The notes below the pieces were generated by a model. That model saw only the letters and a program-made list of their open reading frames with translations, searched no databases and was not told the DNA's origin. The position numbers were made by a program, and so were the translations under genes. From Paraphoma chrysanthemicola (lineage: Eukaryota > Ascomycota > Dothideomycetes > Pleosporales > Phaeosphaeriaceae): a DNA stretch of 64,000 nt. This document shows positions 55,275 to 64,000 of the stretch, in pieces. The stretch lies in the NCBI GenBank assembly GCA_020744225.1, contig JAGMWG010000012.1, forward strand, positions 682,001 through 746,000. The letters run 5' to 3'. Positions within the stretch are counted from its first letter, which is position 1. Each line of letters opens with the position of its first letter.

Positions 55275-55991
55275 TCAGGTCGTTCCAAACAGGTCCTTCG
55301 CATATTGAGCATGCTCCCCACGCCTCGTCCAGGTATTGGTCGCTTTATCTTTAGTTAGGGTAATAATCGCACGAGGGGCATCCCAGGCAGAAGTTGTAGT
55401 ATCATTCGATGATTTGAAAGTGCCGATGAGTAACACTTGGTTCAGACTAAGCAGAGTGCGGTCGCTCGATTGATATGGGCCTGGAGTTGGCACAGCGACT
55501 TTCCGAATAGCATTCTTGTATTGCACTGGGATATTGCTCTTCATGGAGACCCATTGGTCAAGTGTAAATGCGGTTTCGAATGCCCATGTGTAGACCGTGA
55601 AAGGTAGACATGCTGTTTCTTTCTGTATTTGCCGGCAAAGGTGCCCGAGGTTAAGATAATCTTGGCCGAAGGGAACAGCGTGCTTGAGCACTTCGCTTTC
55701 TCGCGGCTCTAGAAGTGGTTCGGTACTCTCCAGACACGCATAGGAAAAGCCCGCGGGAGTAAATATACCGGTCCACTTTGACCGAACATGCACAACGCGA
55801 CTTCCGAGGACGTACTCGTAGATCTGAAGGCGTATCTCTGCTGGCATATGGAGGAGAGGTGATCGTTTCTCGTTGCAAGTGGTGATAGACATTCTCGTGA
55901 TGGACATGGAATCTGATGGAAGATTTGGGACAGGCCTCGTTCCCACCTGCGTGAAGCTCGCGTGGGTCGCGTTGCGGGGTTGATGATGCAC
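55275..55991 (-). CDS. 2EXR / F-box-like domain protein
   Basis: 238-aa single exon. Residues about 46-64 carry the motif LLHMPAEIRLQIYEYVLG, characteristic of the large fungal 2EXR/DUF7730 family, related in look to F-box helices. Then comes LGHLCRQIQKET, the second conserved block, where a retained Cys-Arg-Gln segment is usual. Several in-frame Met codons make the start uncertain; MSITRMSI (about residue 28) is an alternative. Members are numerous in ascomycetes and mostly uncharacterised; protein-protein recognition is assumed. Confidence 0.7.
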   Translation of the reverse strand: MHHQPRNATHASFTQVGTRPVPNLPSDSMSITRMSITTCNEKRSPLLHMPAEIRLQIYEYVLGSRVVHVRSKWTGIFTPAGFSYACLESTEPLLEPRESEVLKHAVPFGQDYLNLGHLCRQIQKETACLPFTVYTWAFETAFTLDQWVSMKSNIPVQYKNAIRKVAVPTPGPYQSSDRTLLSLNQVLLIGTFKSSNDTTTSAWDAPRAIITLTKDKATNTWTRRGEHAQYAKDLFGTT

Positions 55992-56070
55992 TAAGCTTGA
56001 TTTGGCTTAGTCCTTCCAGATGCCGATAGCCGTCGATGATATGACGGCGCTCCAGAACATCCTAAACCTT

Positions 56071-58045
56071 TCAGGCGCCATCGTCTGCATCATGCTTGCG
56101 AAAAATCCACCAGAACAAGATCGAGCAAATTCCCAAGGCTCCAGCAATTGATGCATACACGATTACCAGCCAAGGATCGCGTGCTGCCGGACTGATCGCA
56201 ATGCCCATCACGGAGCCCAGACACGCGCTGAGCTGGACCATGGCCTGCACTACACTCCTCATATCTTTTGGCGCGTGACTGTACGAGTACTGACTGGCAG
56301 TTACCAACCCAAAGATTTCTGCGACAGCCAGCCCGACATATACCGGCAACTGTATCCACACATTGATGTCATTGGGAGTGTGGCCATTGTCCGAAGCAGC
56401 GCACGCTAGCGGAGCCTCGTAGCATGGCCCAGTGCTGTATATCAGCCGCTGAAGCCCCGATGCATACGCCATCGCGCCGCCGCAGATCAGGTAGGCGACG
56501 GCAATCCGCTTTATAGGTCCGAAAGCGATGCGGTGTTTGGCGAGAAAATTGTAAAGAGCTTGAATGATTGGACCGAAGAGCACGCAGGCAACGCCTGCCA
56601 TGGCCTGTATCATGTCATTTGGCACACCATGTAGGTTCATCTGGCCCGCTTGGGAGATCAGATTGTTGTGCATTTGCGTGATAGCCAGATAGAAGAAGGC
56701 AAACGAGAAGCTGCGCGCAAATGGAACGGTCAGATCGGGTCTACGGCTAGGACAGTGCGTGCAAATAGGATTGACATACATTACGCGACAGGCGTGCAAG
56801 CCCGTCTTCAGCTCATCCACAAAACTGTCGGTCCAAGAAACAACTCTGCCAGACTGTTGCTGATGGCCAGGCTTCGCATGGTCGAGGCTAAACCCATTTC
56901 GTGCAGCCACAACTAGCACGCGAAATGCTTGAGGAAGACAATTCTTTCCTGGGATTACCTTGACTTCGTTGCAGAGCTCGTCAGCCTTCTGCAACTCGGG
57001 CTACGGCGATCATCAACTCACCAAGCTTTTCCCTGGAAGCAACGAGCAAAGCGGTTGCAACGAACAAGGACGCGGTTCCCATCAAGTACGATGTCCAAAA
57101 GCCAACATGCCGTTCCAAGAAAGTGGCTGGGATGGACGAAAGGGATGCGATATTGGTGAACCTTTGCATGGTCGTAAGCGGTCGTAGAAGTGAATTCAGT
57201 AAAAGTGACGGACTCACCAGTAGAAGGCATTGTACAGTAGCTGCAAGGTACGTGAGCTATCCACCACTGCTAGCTTTCCATTCTTCTGGCGCACAACCTT
57301 AGGTTTGGTCTGCGGCAACTGGTCGCCTGTTCTGCTTAGTTTCATTACAGTACTAGTGACATGTTGTACTGTGATAGGGCATACCTATTAAGGGCGAGAC
57401 TGTCGCCTTTGTAGCTCCCACTCCGAGAGCAATAAGAAACATTGCTGACACCAGTCCAGGTAGTCCGGCGCCTCGGTCAAGTCCTACGGGCAATGATGTT
57501 GCAAGCATGACTATATTGCCACATAATGACAAGCTGGCAATGGCGAGTCAAATCAGCTTCACTGTTCTGCTGCAGGTGAGTGGCCCATCACTTACCACAA
57601 TCCGAGTAATAATGTCCGATATCGTCCAAGCCAGATATCAGACACGATGCCGAACAATAACGGAGTCAGAAATTGAACCACGAAGAAAACATTCGAAATG
57701 GTCGAGGCAGTCGACTGCCCGAGGCCTAGCGCGCCTGGCACACTGGAAACGCCACGATCATTCTGCATGTAGTTCTCTATACATGCATATATTTTAGCTC
57801 TGGAGATCAAGAGCAAAGTCAAGATACAACAACTTACGCCAAGTGATTACAGTTGAATAGTACCCAAAGCGCTCAGTGGCTCCAATTAACGCCGCAATCC
57901 AAGCCACCAAAGGCACATGGTCGACAATGTGTGGAAGGTCCCGTATTTCAGCCTCGGTGGCTTCTCGATTCTGCGAATCTAGTGCGTCGATGGACAAGAC
58001 TGGCTCAATCGAGCCCTTCTCAGTCCTATCTTCCAGAGTAGTCAT
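56071..58045 (-). CDS. PTR2: proton-coupled oligopeptide transporter (POT/PTR2 family)
   Basis: Seven exons (57838-58045, 57596-57776, 57385-57533, 57218-57326, 57022-57161, 56780-56963, 56071-56710) join in phase to 536 aa. The family signatures are present: ATERFGYYS (ExxERFxYY-type proton-coupling motif) in helix 1, VVQFLTPLLFGIVSDIWLGR in helices 2-3, then VGATKATVSPLIGDQ, and C-terminal PVYVGLAVAEIFGLVTASQY-type helices. It imports di/tripeptides or related small molecules across the plasma membrane with protons. It is shorter than most fungal PTR2 proteins (about 580-610), with a short loop region. Divergent to the methyltransferase gene. Confidence 0.9.
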
Positions 58046-58631
58046 CTTGCGTATAACGCGAGGATGAGAAGAACGGCCAAGTGCAGGTTCGAGGCGCTTG
58101 GAGGGATGCTCACCGAACTTTGAACAATGAACACAAGCAGATGCAAATTTGGAGTAAGATATTAGGCTAGCCTGTCTACCACTCCATTGTGACTGTTGCG
58201 AGAATTAGATAGCGTTAGAGTATAATGGCTGCGTGTCAAACCAAAGCCTACAGTCACTGGTCCAGCAAGACCTGCCCGACGACAAGTGACTTCCAGGGAT
58301 CGTTCGGTGAATCCCCAATCCGGCCAGGTAAAGGGACATGCTGGCATCTCGTGCAGGAAGGACACACGATGTACATGCCAAGAAGCCAAGAAGCGGGATA
58401 CGCGAATTCCCTCAAACGTGCTCTGCAGGCTGATCCGCCCCGGTGGGCCGTCATGCATATTGCGTTCGAGTGCTCTTCGTTAAACTAGCATTAGCTCCTT
58501 GGATCGTGAGGTAAGCCTGTGGTAAAGTCAGCGCAATGGTCAGAAGCACATCACCAACCTGTTGCGCTCTTCGCCTTCTTCCGCTTCCGGCATAGCTCGT
58601 CTTGCACCACACTTCGTGCATGTGCAACCCA
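58046..58631. promoter_or_regulatory. divergent promoter region, transporter and methyltransferase
   Basis: About 585 nt between the starts of two divergent genes. No other gene seen. Shared regulation is plausible but not shown. Confidence 0.4.
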
Positions 58632-59480
58632 ATGGCGCACAATACACCCCCCGCAAAATTCCACGTCGAATACAACGACACCACCGTCAAGAACTTCGAG
58701 TTGCGAAATGTCTCTACATGCTTGCAATATCTGCTGCCAACGCTACAGTCGTTGCCTCCGAACTTCTCACTCCTCGACATCGGATGCGGTCCAGGAAGCA
58801 TAACCTTCGACCTTGCGCGACGTTTCCCATTTGCCAAAATCATCGGCTTAGATCAAAGCAGCGCAATCATTGAGCGTAATCAAGCGAATATCCCACATCA
58901 TGCGCCAAACACCAACCTCGAATTCCGTGCCGGCGATGTTCTCAGACCAGAATCTTTCCTAACAAACGATGAAATCGGCATGTTTGACGTCGTCCACGAA
59001 CACACTACACTAATATGCATCCCCGATAATGCCCCAGTGTTGAAGCAAATGAAGCTTCTCGCCAAACCGCACGGTGGCCTCGTAGCTTGTCGTGACGGCG
59101 ACACGCAATCGCAAATCGTTTGGCCACCGTGCCGAGAAAACGACGAACTGCAGGAACGTATCTACCGAATGAATGGGCTCGAGACACAAATGGGCCGCCG
59201 ATTGATTACCAAGGCTTTGGAAGCAGGATTTCGAAGAGATCAGATAACAGCTTCGTCGAGCGTCATGTCCAACGTCACCCTAGAGGAGAGAACGGCGTAC
59301 GCGGGATCAATGTTGAACATTCTCGCGGACGAGAATTCAGAGTATCGGATGGCTGCCAAGAAATTCGGTTACTCGGATGAACAGGTTGAGGTGCTAAGGC
59401 AGAATATGAGGAGGTTCATCGCGGCAGAGGATGCGTGGAGATTGTTGATTTGTGGAGAGGTCATATGTAGATTGAATTGA
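58632..59480 (+). CDS. class I SAM-dependent methyltransferase
   Basis: 282 aa from ATG 58632; an upstream in-frame ATG at 58602 would add 10 residues. SAM-binding motif I LLDIGCGPGS at residues 47-56, the acidic end of beta-2 (GLDQSS), motif II-like FRAGDVL, and FDVVHEHTTL around beta-4. The fold resembles the UbiE/COQ5-like Methyltransf_11/25 group used on small molecules in fungal secondary metabolism. Substrate unknown. Single exon, ending 50 nt from the convergent ferric reductase gene. Confidence 0.85.
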   Translation: MAHNTPPAKFHVEYNDTTVKNFELRNVSTCLQYLLPTLQSLPPNFSLLDIGCGPGSITFDLARRFPFAKIIGLDQSSAIIERNQANIPHHAPNTNLEFRAGDVLRPESFLTNDEIGMFDVVHEHTTLICIPDNAPVLKQMKLLAKPHGGLVACRDGDTQSQIVWPPCRENDELQERIYRMNGLETQMGRRLITKALEAGFRRDQITASSSVMSNVTLEERTAYAGSMLNILADENSEYRMAAKKFGYSDEQVEVLRQNMRRFIAAEDAWRLLICGEVICRLN

Positions 59481-59530
59481 GGCTCATGAGTACACTATTG
59501 CGATGAATTCAAAACTACTTTGCACGTTGA

Positions 59531-61853
59531 TCACCAGCTGAATGCCTCGTCGATGAGTACGTAAGGTCTGCTCTGATTCGCGCTCCCGGCAGCTCTGATG
59601 ACTTTGTTTCGAACGTCGTCTGCCAATCCTGGTGGACCGGACACCACAATCGCTAATGGCCCTTTACTTGAACCTTCTTGGTCGACCAGCTCCTGACGAA
59701 TGATAGTGTCCAGATCGAACCGCTCTCCAATCAGTGTCTTGACCTCGACGCTGCTAGGAAGCGTATCTAATGTAGGTGTCAAATCATTGATGAGCCCAGG
59801 CTTGCGACTTGACCAGAATAGCTTCGTATCTTTGGCTTCATTCTTGTTCAGGAAGGGCAGAACGGCTGTGATGCCGACTCCGCCGACGATGCACACGATT
59901 GAGCTGCACTGCGCGAGCTGTGAATGAACGCTACCGGAATGGTTGTATGGTCCGTCGATCAGAACGCGCATCCGGATCTTTTGGCCATCTGCGCGAGATG
60001 CTTTCTCCTTCAAGGCTTTTGTGACACCGCCGCGAGTCCGAGCAAAGAATGTTGTGCTCGTATTGTGGTCTCTGTGTGTGGCCTTGTGCACAGGTGTGGC
60101 GACGCTGACCGATGCGCTTGGTCCCTTCTCGCTATCTTCTGGTCGCGGACTCGCATCCGAACCAGAGCTAGATGGGGAGCGAAGTAATTGTGCCTCTGTA
60201 GGTCTTGAGATGCGTCCACTGATTGAGAATGGATGCGTTTCCCAGAAGCGCCAGCTCAGCGTGGGGAAGCAGACGTAGGCGACACCTGACTTCAGTTCCT
60301 TACCTCCAACCTCGATCCTTATGTACTCCTCATCTGTACCAGGAATCACCGAAACGACACCGGTCCTACTTCCCTGGGATACCATTCGGCCGATTCGCAG
60401 TAGCCGTTCGACTGCCCAAATGCCCGCAGCGACGAACATCCAAATCTCGTAGCCCCAGTTGTACTGGTAGACATACCAGATGTGGTAATAGAAGCCAAGG
60501 AGGAACAGAACCGAGAGGACGATGTGCGAGATGATGAAGAATTCGTAGAACTTTTGTCGAATCTTGAGCAATGAGAAGGGAAGTATCGCGCACACTGCGA
60601 CCGTTCCGACAATGCCCCATTGCCAGTACAAGCGCAAGATTTCTGCCGAGTATGATCCCGCTTTGACGTAGTATCTCCAGAGCATAGCAGAGTGGATAAT
60701 GGTGTGCAGAACTGCCCAGTAGCCAAGCCATCGGTGAAGTAGGAGGTACGTGCTGTAGCTCCAGTCGGTAAGATAGAGCAAGATGCTATTCCGCGATGAG
60801 AAGAGAAATAAAGCCACGACATTGCCCATAGCCATAGAACCTGCGCGATTACCGATGATGCTGAGCAACTGAGTTCCTTTGGTCAAAAAGCTGGCCTGAG
60901 GCTGTTTGATTGTGTATGGAGCAACAAGCAATACGAGGTTCAGAGCGCTGATCAAACAGATGTATAGAGTCTGCCCCCGAGTCGGAACAAGACCTCCTGC
61001 CACCGGTGTGCGATGTTTCTGACCGAATGTTGCGGGGTATATCAAAATCGATTTGAAGCGACTCCAGCTTCGGTTTGCTGTGATGCCTGGGACGAATCGG
61101 ACTAGAGATAGCAGGATCGGGAGACAGATAGCCACTATGGCGATAACAATTCTATGACACGTCAGCATCCGCTCGGCTTGATTCCAATTTCCTAAAAGTG
61201 ACAACTTACGTCATTGTGCTGTGACCGTTCTCATTGATCTCAAAATCGGACATGTAGTTCCATTGCAACTGCCACTGGATGGGTCCAACAAGGCGTGTTG
61301 CATTCAGAGCGCTGCTTCCACCGGTAGTGAAAGCCAAAGGGCTTGACACATTAAACGGCTTCAGTCCTTTCGGAACCTTTGAGGGTGTGGAGTTGATCGA
61401 GCTATTCGCTCTGGAAGCAGCATCTTCGTCCTGTCGCGCAGCAGCCAGCGCTTCGGAATAGGACATAGCAGGGACGTATTGGTAGTTGCCGAGGGTTCCA
61501 GTACCAAGATGAGACGCCCAGTAATCTTCGAGGAGACTAGTTGAGGGTTTGTCGCTCAGTGAGCAGTATACCGAAATACATAGAGCCATCGTTTTGAGGA
61601 AAACTTTGTCTTGAACGAAGCATTTCGGCGGAGTTGCGACGGGATTGTGCGCCGTTCCATGGTTGGCGGATGTGTCTGCTGGTGTACATGCAAGCGTTTG
61701 CTTTCGAATTACGTTGCGGCAGGCAAAGGCGCATGTCGGATTGTATAAGGTCTTCCCGTATCCTATCAAGCCGGTGCCATCAGCGTTGACGCCTGGTGTG
61801 TGTAGTTGAACTGCTGCGAAGCTCGAGAACAACCAGTGGCGTAATGACACCAT
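59531..61853 (-). CDS. ferric-chelate reductase (FRE family)
   Basis: Exons 61210-61853 and 59531-61151 (intron 58 nt) give 754 aa. Signal peptide and extracellular Cys-rich domain (NPTCAFACRNV), then membrane helices carrying the bis-heme histidines His354/His368 and His424/His438 at 14-residue spacing (LLLHRWLGYWAVLH...H; FFIISH...FYYH). The FAD motif HPFSIS and the NADPH sites GGVGITAVLPFL and SGPPG follow. It reduces extracellular Fe(III) or Cu(II) at the plasma membrane before uptake. A Ser-rich, low-complexity insertion separates the FAD and NADPH motifs. Length and order fit the family. Confidence 0.93.
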
Positions 61854-62659
61854 GGTGGGTGTCTGGAGACGGTGTCTCTGGAGTGTCCGGATTCAATAAT
61901 GCAGTACTTCAGTACGTGATTGAATTGATTCACGGAGTGAGCAATTGCAACTCGTGATATGTGCCGCAACCCGTGCTGTGTTGCCACGACTTAATATAAA
62001 TCCTTGATAGACTTCCACAATCACCAATGCCGGCTCTGCCGTGTCAGAGGCTTTTCGCGTGTGTAGCGAACGATATGTGCTGTTTTACCAACGCAGACGT
62101 TTCGAGCAGGATACAGAGGCCATTTTCGCGCCACATAGTGGGCCTGGCACACATTCTACTTGGCGGCGTTCCTGATTGTAGAGGCAAATGGCAAGTGGCT
62201 TCTGACCATGTTCATCGAGGTGTGTTTCCGTCGTTCGCGCTGCAGGCATTGGAAATCCATCGGACACGTTGTATGAGAGGCTTTGAGCAACTTTGTCCCA
62301 AAGCAGTAACCGAAATCTTGGCAGTTCTTGGATGTCTTGGCCAGAGGTGGTGGTGTTCCGGCGCGGGATTGGAAGCCCTGCCCCGCACATTGCTCAACCC
62401 TCGATATCGAAACTGCAGGTGACTTCTGCCGGAGCACCAAGACGGCCACACTGACATACACAGACACTGCCAAGGTAGCTTGTATCCTTCGGAACCGATT
62501 CACTTCCTACCTTCAAATGAAACCAGAGAAGCTTATTCCTGGTTCGTGATGAGAGCAATTGACGACAAATTGTGCAATGCATCCATTCTTAGCAAGAGGT
62601 TAAAATATATTACGAACGAGAATAATGCTAGGGCTATGCGTAGCGACACAGCCACTTAG
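61854..62659. other. intergenic, presumed ferric reductase promoter
   Basis: Only overlapping short frames without domain signatures (62027-62503). It holds the promoter of the ferric reductase gene and the 3' region of the ATP-grasp gene. Confidence 0.4.
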
Positions 62660-64000
62660 CTAATCTTCCTCAAGTCTGTAGTCAAAGCTATCTCTAATGC
62701 GTTTTGCGAGCTCGAGACACTCTTTTCTGCCCTGTCTGCTGGCAACTATGATATACCCGACGGCTAAAAGTTCGCTTGATTCTGGCCCTTCCACAAACTC
62801 TCCCTTCTTTCTGAGTATCTGGTGGTGGACGACGCTTGTTCGAAGTGCTGGATTGGCATCAAGGAAGTCGCTAATGGCATCCGTGGAGGCCATGATGCCC
62901 GCCCGAGTTGGAGGAAGAACGACGACGCCGAGAGTGTACTGCGGCTTATTTCCAAGAAAAGGCTGCGAGAGGACCCTCACCCGGTGGCTTTCGCGATCGC
63001 CAAGGCTCAAGAGCAGTCGGACTGCGTAGTAGTCGATGCCATACGCAAGAAGGGCGGCAACGCAGTTGATGTAGCCAGGAGAGCGAGCGTTCACCTCGTG
63101 GAGATAGCAGGAAGGTCTTTGTCCAGACCCACCTCGATCAGGCGCATGAAGATCTACGATTCCGCCAGCATCTTGTCGATAATGTGCGCGGGAGTTGCGT
63201 ACGCGGGCTTCGCAATGAAAAATTCCAGATCGGAATCCTAGGCGTGAAATGCTTTTTGTCAATCCGTCCCTCAAGACGGTTTGCTCATCGACCGGAAGAG
63301 CGGTCGGCACGTCCATAAGTGTCTCCATGAAATTCGCTGCCGCGCTATTAACCTCAGCATCTCTGTGATCCCCCAAGCTTGGAAAGTCATCGGATATATC
63401 GCAAAAAAGAACCTCTCCATCCAACATGATGAAGTTTGCGTCGACCTCTGGGCCATCGATATAAGGCTCAATGACTACCTTTGTACTCTTGTTCGGTGAG
63501 TCGGCGTGCCTTGAAGATGCACGATGTACTGCGGCGTACAACTCATCTTGGTCACACACCTTGGCCACACAGTCGCTATTCCATCCAGTACATGGCTTGA
63601 CAATAAGAGGATACTGTATGGAACCTCCCTGCTTGGCAAGAACCGTTGCAAGATCGGCAGCAGCTTCAAGCACGATACCATCTTTCTCATCCGCAGCACG
63701 ATCCTCCAGCTCCCTAGTCGCGCCCTTGTCGCCTGCAAGGAAGTAGGCTGCTGAAGGTGATGTGGGAAGACCAAGAATCTCACAAGCACGTGCTACAAAG
63801 GGCAGTCGCACATCGCTGATGGTCACTATACCATCGACCTTGTGCGGATAGGATTCGACGGCTTCAACGATCCTTAGAGTCAAGCCGTCGTCGCCATCCA
63901 CGCTGACTGGAATAAAAGCCTCGCGTAGATGCGAATACGGTCCATGATCGTCCTGGAGCCAATGTCCAGCCTGATCAAGCACAACAACTGTGATACCTAA
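62660..64000 (-). CDS. ATP-grasp ligase, N-terminus beyond window
   Basis: At least 440 aa; the frame stays open to the right edge (LGITVVVLDQAGHW precedes the first possible start). ATP-grasp order: a preceding Rossmann-like domain (VDGIVTISDVRLPFVARACE and LGLPTSPSAAYFLAGDKGAT), the lysine/Gly-loop region (PLIVKPCTGWNSDCVAKV), the substrate strand VVIEPYIDGPEVDANFIMLD, and the Mg-binding E-x-N-x-R (LHEVNARSPGYINC). Such enzymes form amide bonds through acyl-phosphates, as in carnosine synthase-like, amino-acid ligase and mycosporine pathways. Substrate unknown. It is the only ligase near the P450, methyltransferase and transporter. Confidence 0.88.
   Translation of the reverse strand, partial: LGITVVVLDQAGHWLQDDHGPYSHLREAFIPVSVDGDDGLTLRIVEAVESYPHKVDGIVTISDVRLPFVARACEILGLPTSPSAAYFLAGDKGATRELEDRAADEKDGIVLEAAADLATVLAKQGGSIQYPLIVKPCTGWNSDCVAKVCDQDELYAAVHRASSRHADSPNKSTKVVIEPYIDGPEVDANFIMLDGEVLFCDISDDFPSLGDHRDAEVNSAAANFMETLMDVPTALPVDEQTVLRDGLTKSISRLGFRSGIFHCEARVRNSRAHYRQDAGGIVDLHAPDRGGSGQRPSCYLHEVNARSPGYINCVAALLAYGIDYYAVRLLLSLGDRESHRVRVLSQPFLGNKPQYTLGVVVLPPTRAGIMASTDAISDFLDANPALRTSVVHHQILRKKGEFVEGPESSELLAVGYIIVASRQGRKECLELAKRIRDSFDYRLEED

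Noticed and set aside
59943..60278. 111-aa plus-strand frame opposite the ferric reductase
   Set aside because: It falls entirely within the ferric reductase coding exon on the other strand and has no motif of its own.
1..64000. CRISPR arrays, rRNA genes, telomere repeats, intact transposons
   Set aside because: No regularly spaced repeats, rRNA-like sequence, TTAGGG arrays, or complete transposase/reverse transcriptase domains were visible.

Overview
The window is nuclear DNA of a filamentous ascomycete. Introns are short (mostly 45-100 nt) with GTRNGT-type donors, CTRAC/CTGAC-like branch sites and YAG acceptors. The families are fungal: Mtc6, FlbD/Rca-1 Myb, 2EXR, POT transporter, ferric reductase and a CYP65-like P450. 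A Dothideomycete (Capnodiales/Mycosphaerellales-like) is my best guess, but the sequence alone does not fix the species. All gene calls rest on reading frames, motifs and splice-site logic; no search was run.

Layout. 0-10 kb: the 3' part of a SIRT5-like sirtuin (with a 1-nt frameshift), two decayed ORFs with premature stops, MTC6 (minus strand), about 5 kb with only weak candidates, and a FlbD/Rca-1-type Myb regulator (minus strand). 10-19 kb: about 9 kb of GC-rich, gene-poor DNA upstream of the Myb gene, ending in a possible RING-like gene. 20-36.5 kb: a lower-GC accessory island of frameshifted and stop-interrupted gene remnants, including an SNF2-type ATPase and two decayed duplicates of an unrecognised protein. 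At least two families occur twice. A few genes look intact: a CCCH-like protein, a divergently oriented spliced orphan, and a 187-aa orphan. 37-42.6 kb: an extremely Thr/Ser-rich, intron-rich chitin-binding (CBM18) wall-protein-like gene with internal tandem repeats.

43.5-49.3 kb is conserved core: an initiator tRNA-Met, CTF18 (alternative clamp-loader subunit, three exons, MCB box upstream), a small spliced gene and an SDR oxidoreductase. 49.7-51.5 kb holds a tandem pair of paralogous small membrane proteins that share a 35-nt upstream element. 52-64 kb packs a P450, two small hypothetical genes, a 2EXR protein, a POT oligopeptide transporter, a SAM methyltransferase, a ferric reductase and an ATP-grasp ligase that runs off the right edge. 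I read this last block as a candidate non-canonical metabolite or metal-chelator locus, with the ATP-grasp enzyme as the bond-forming step. That functional link is inference.
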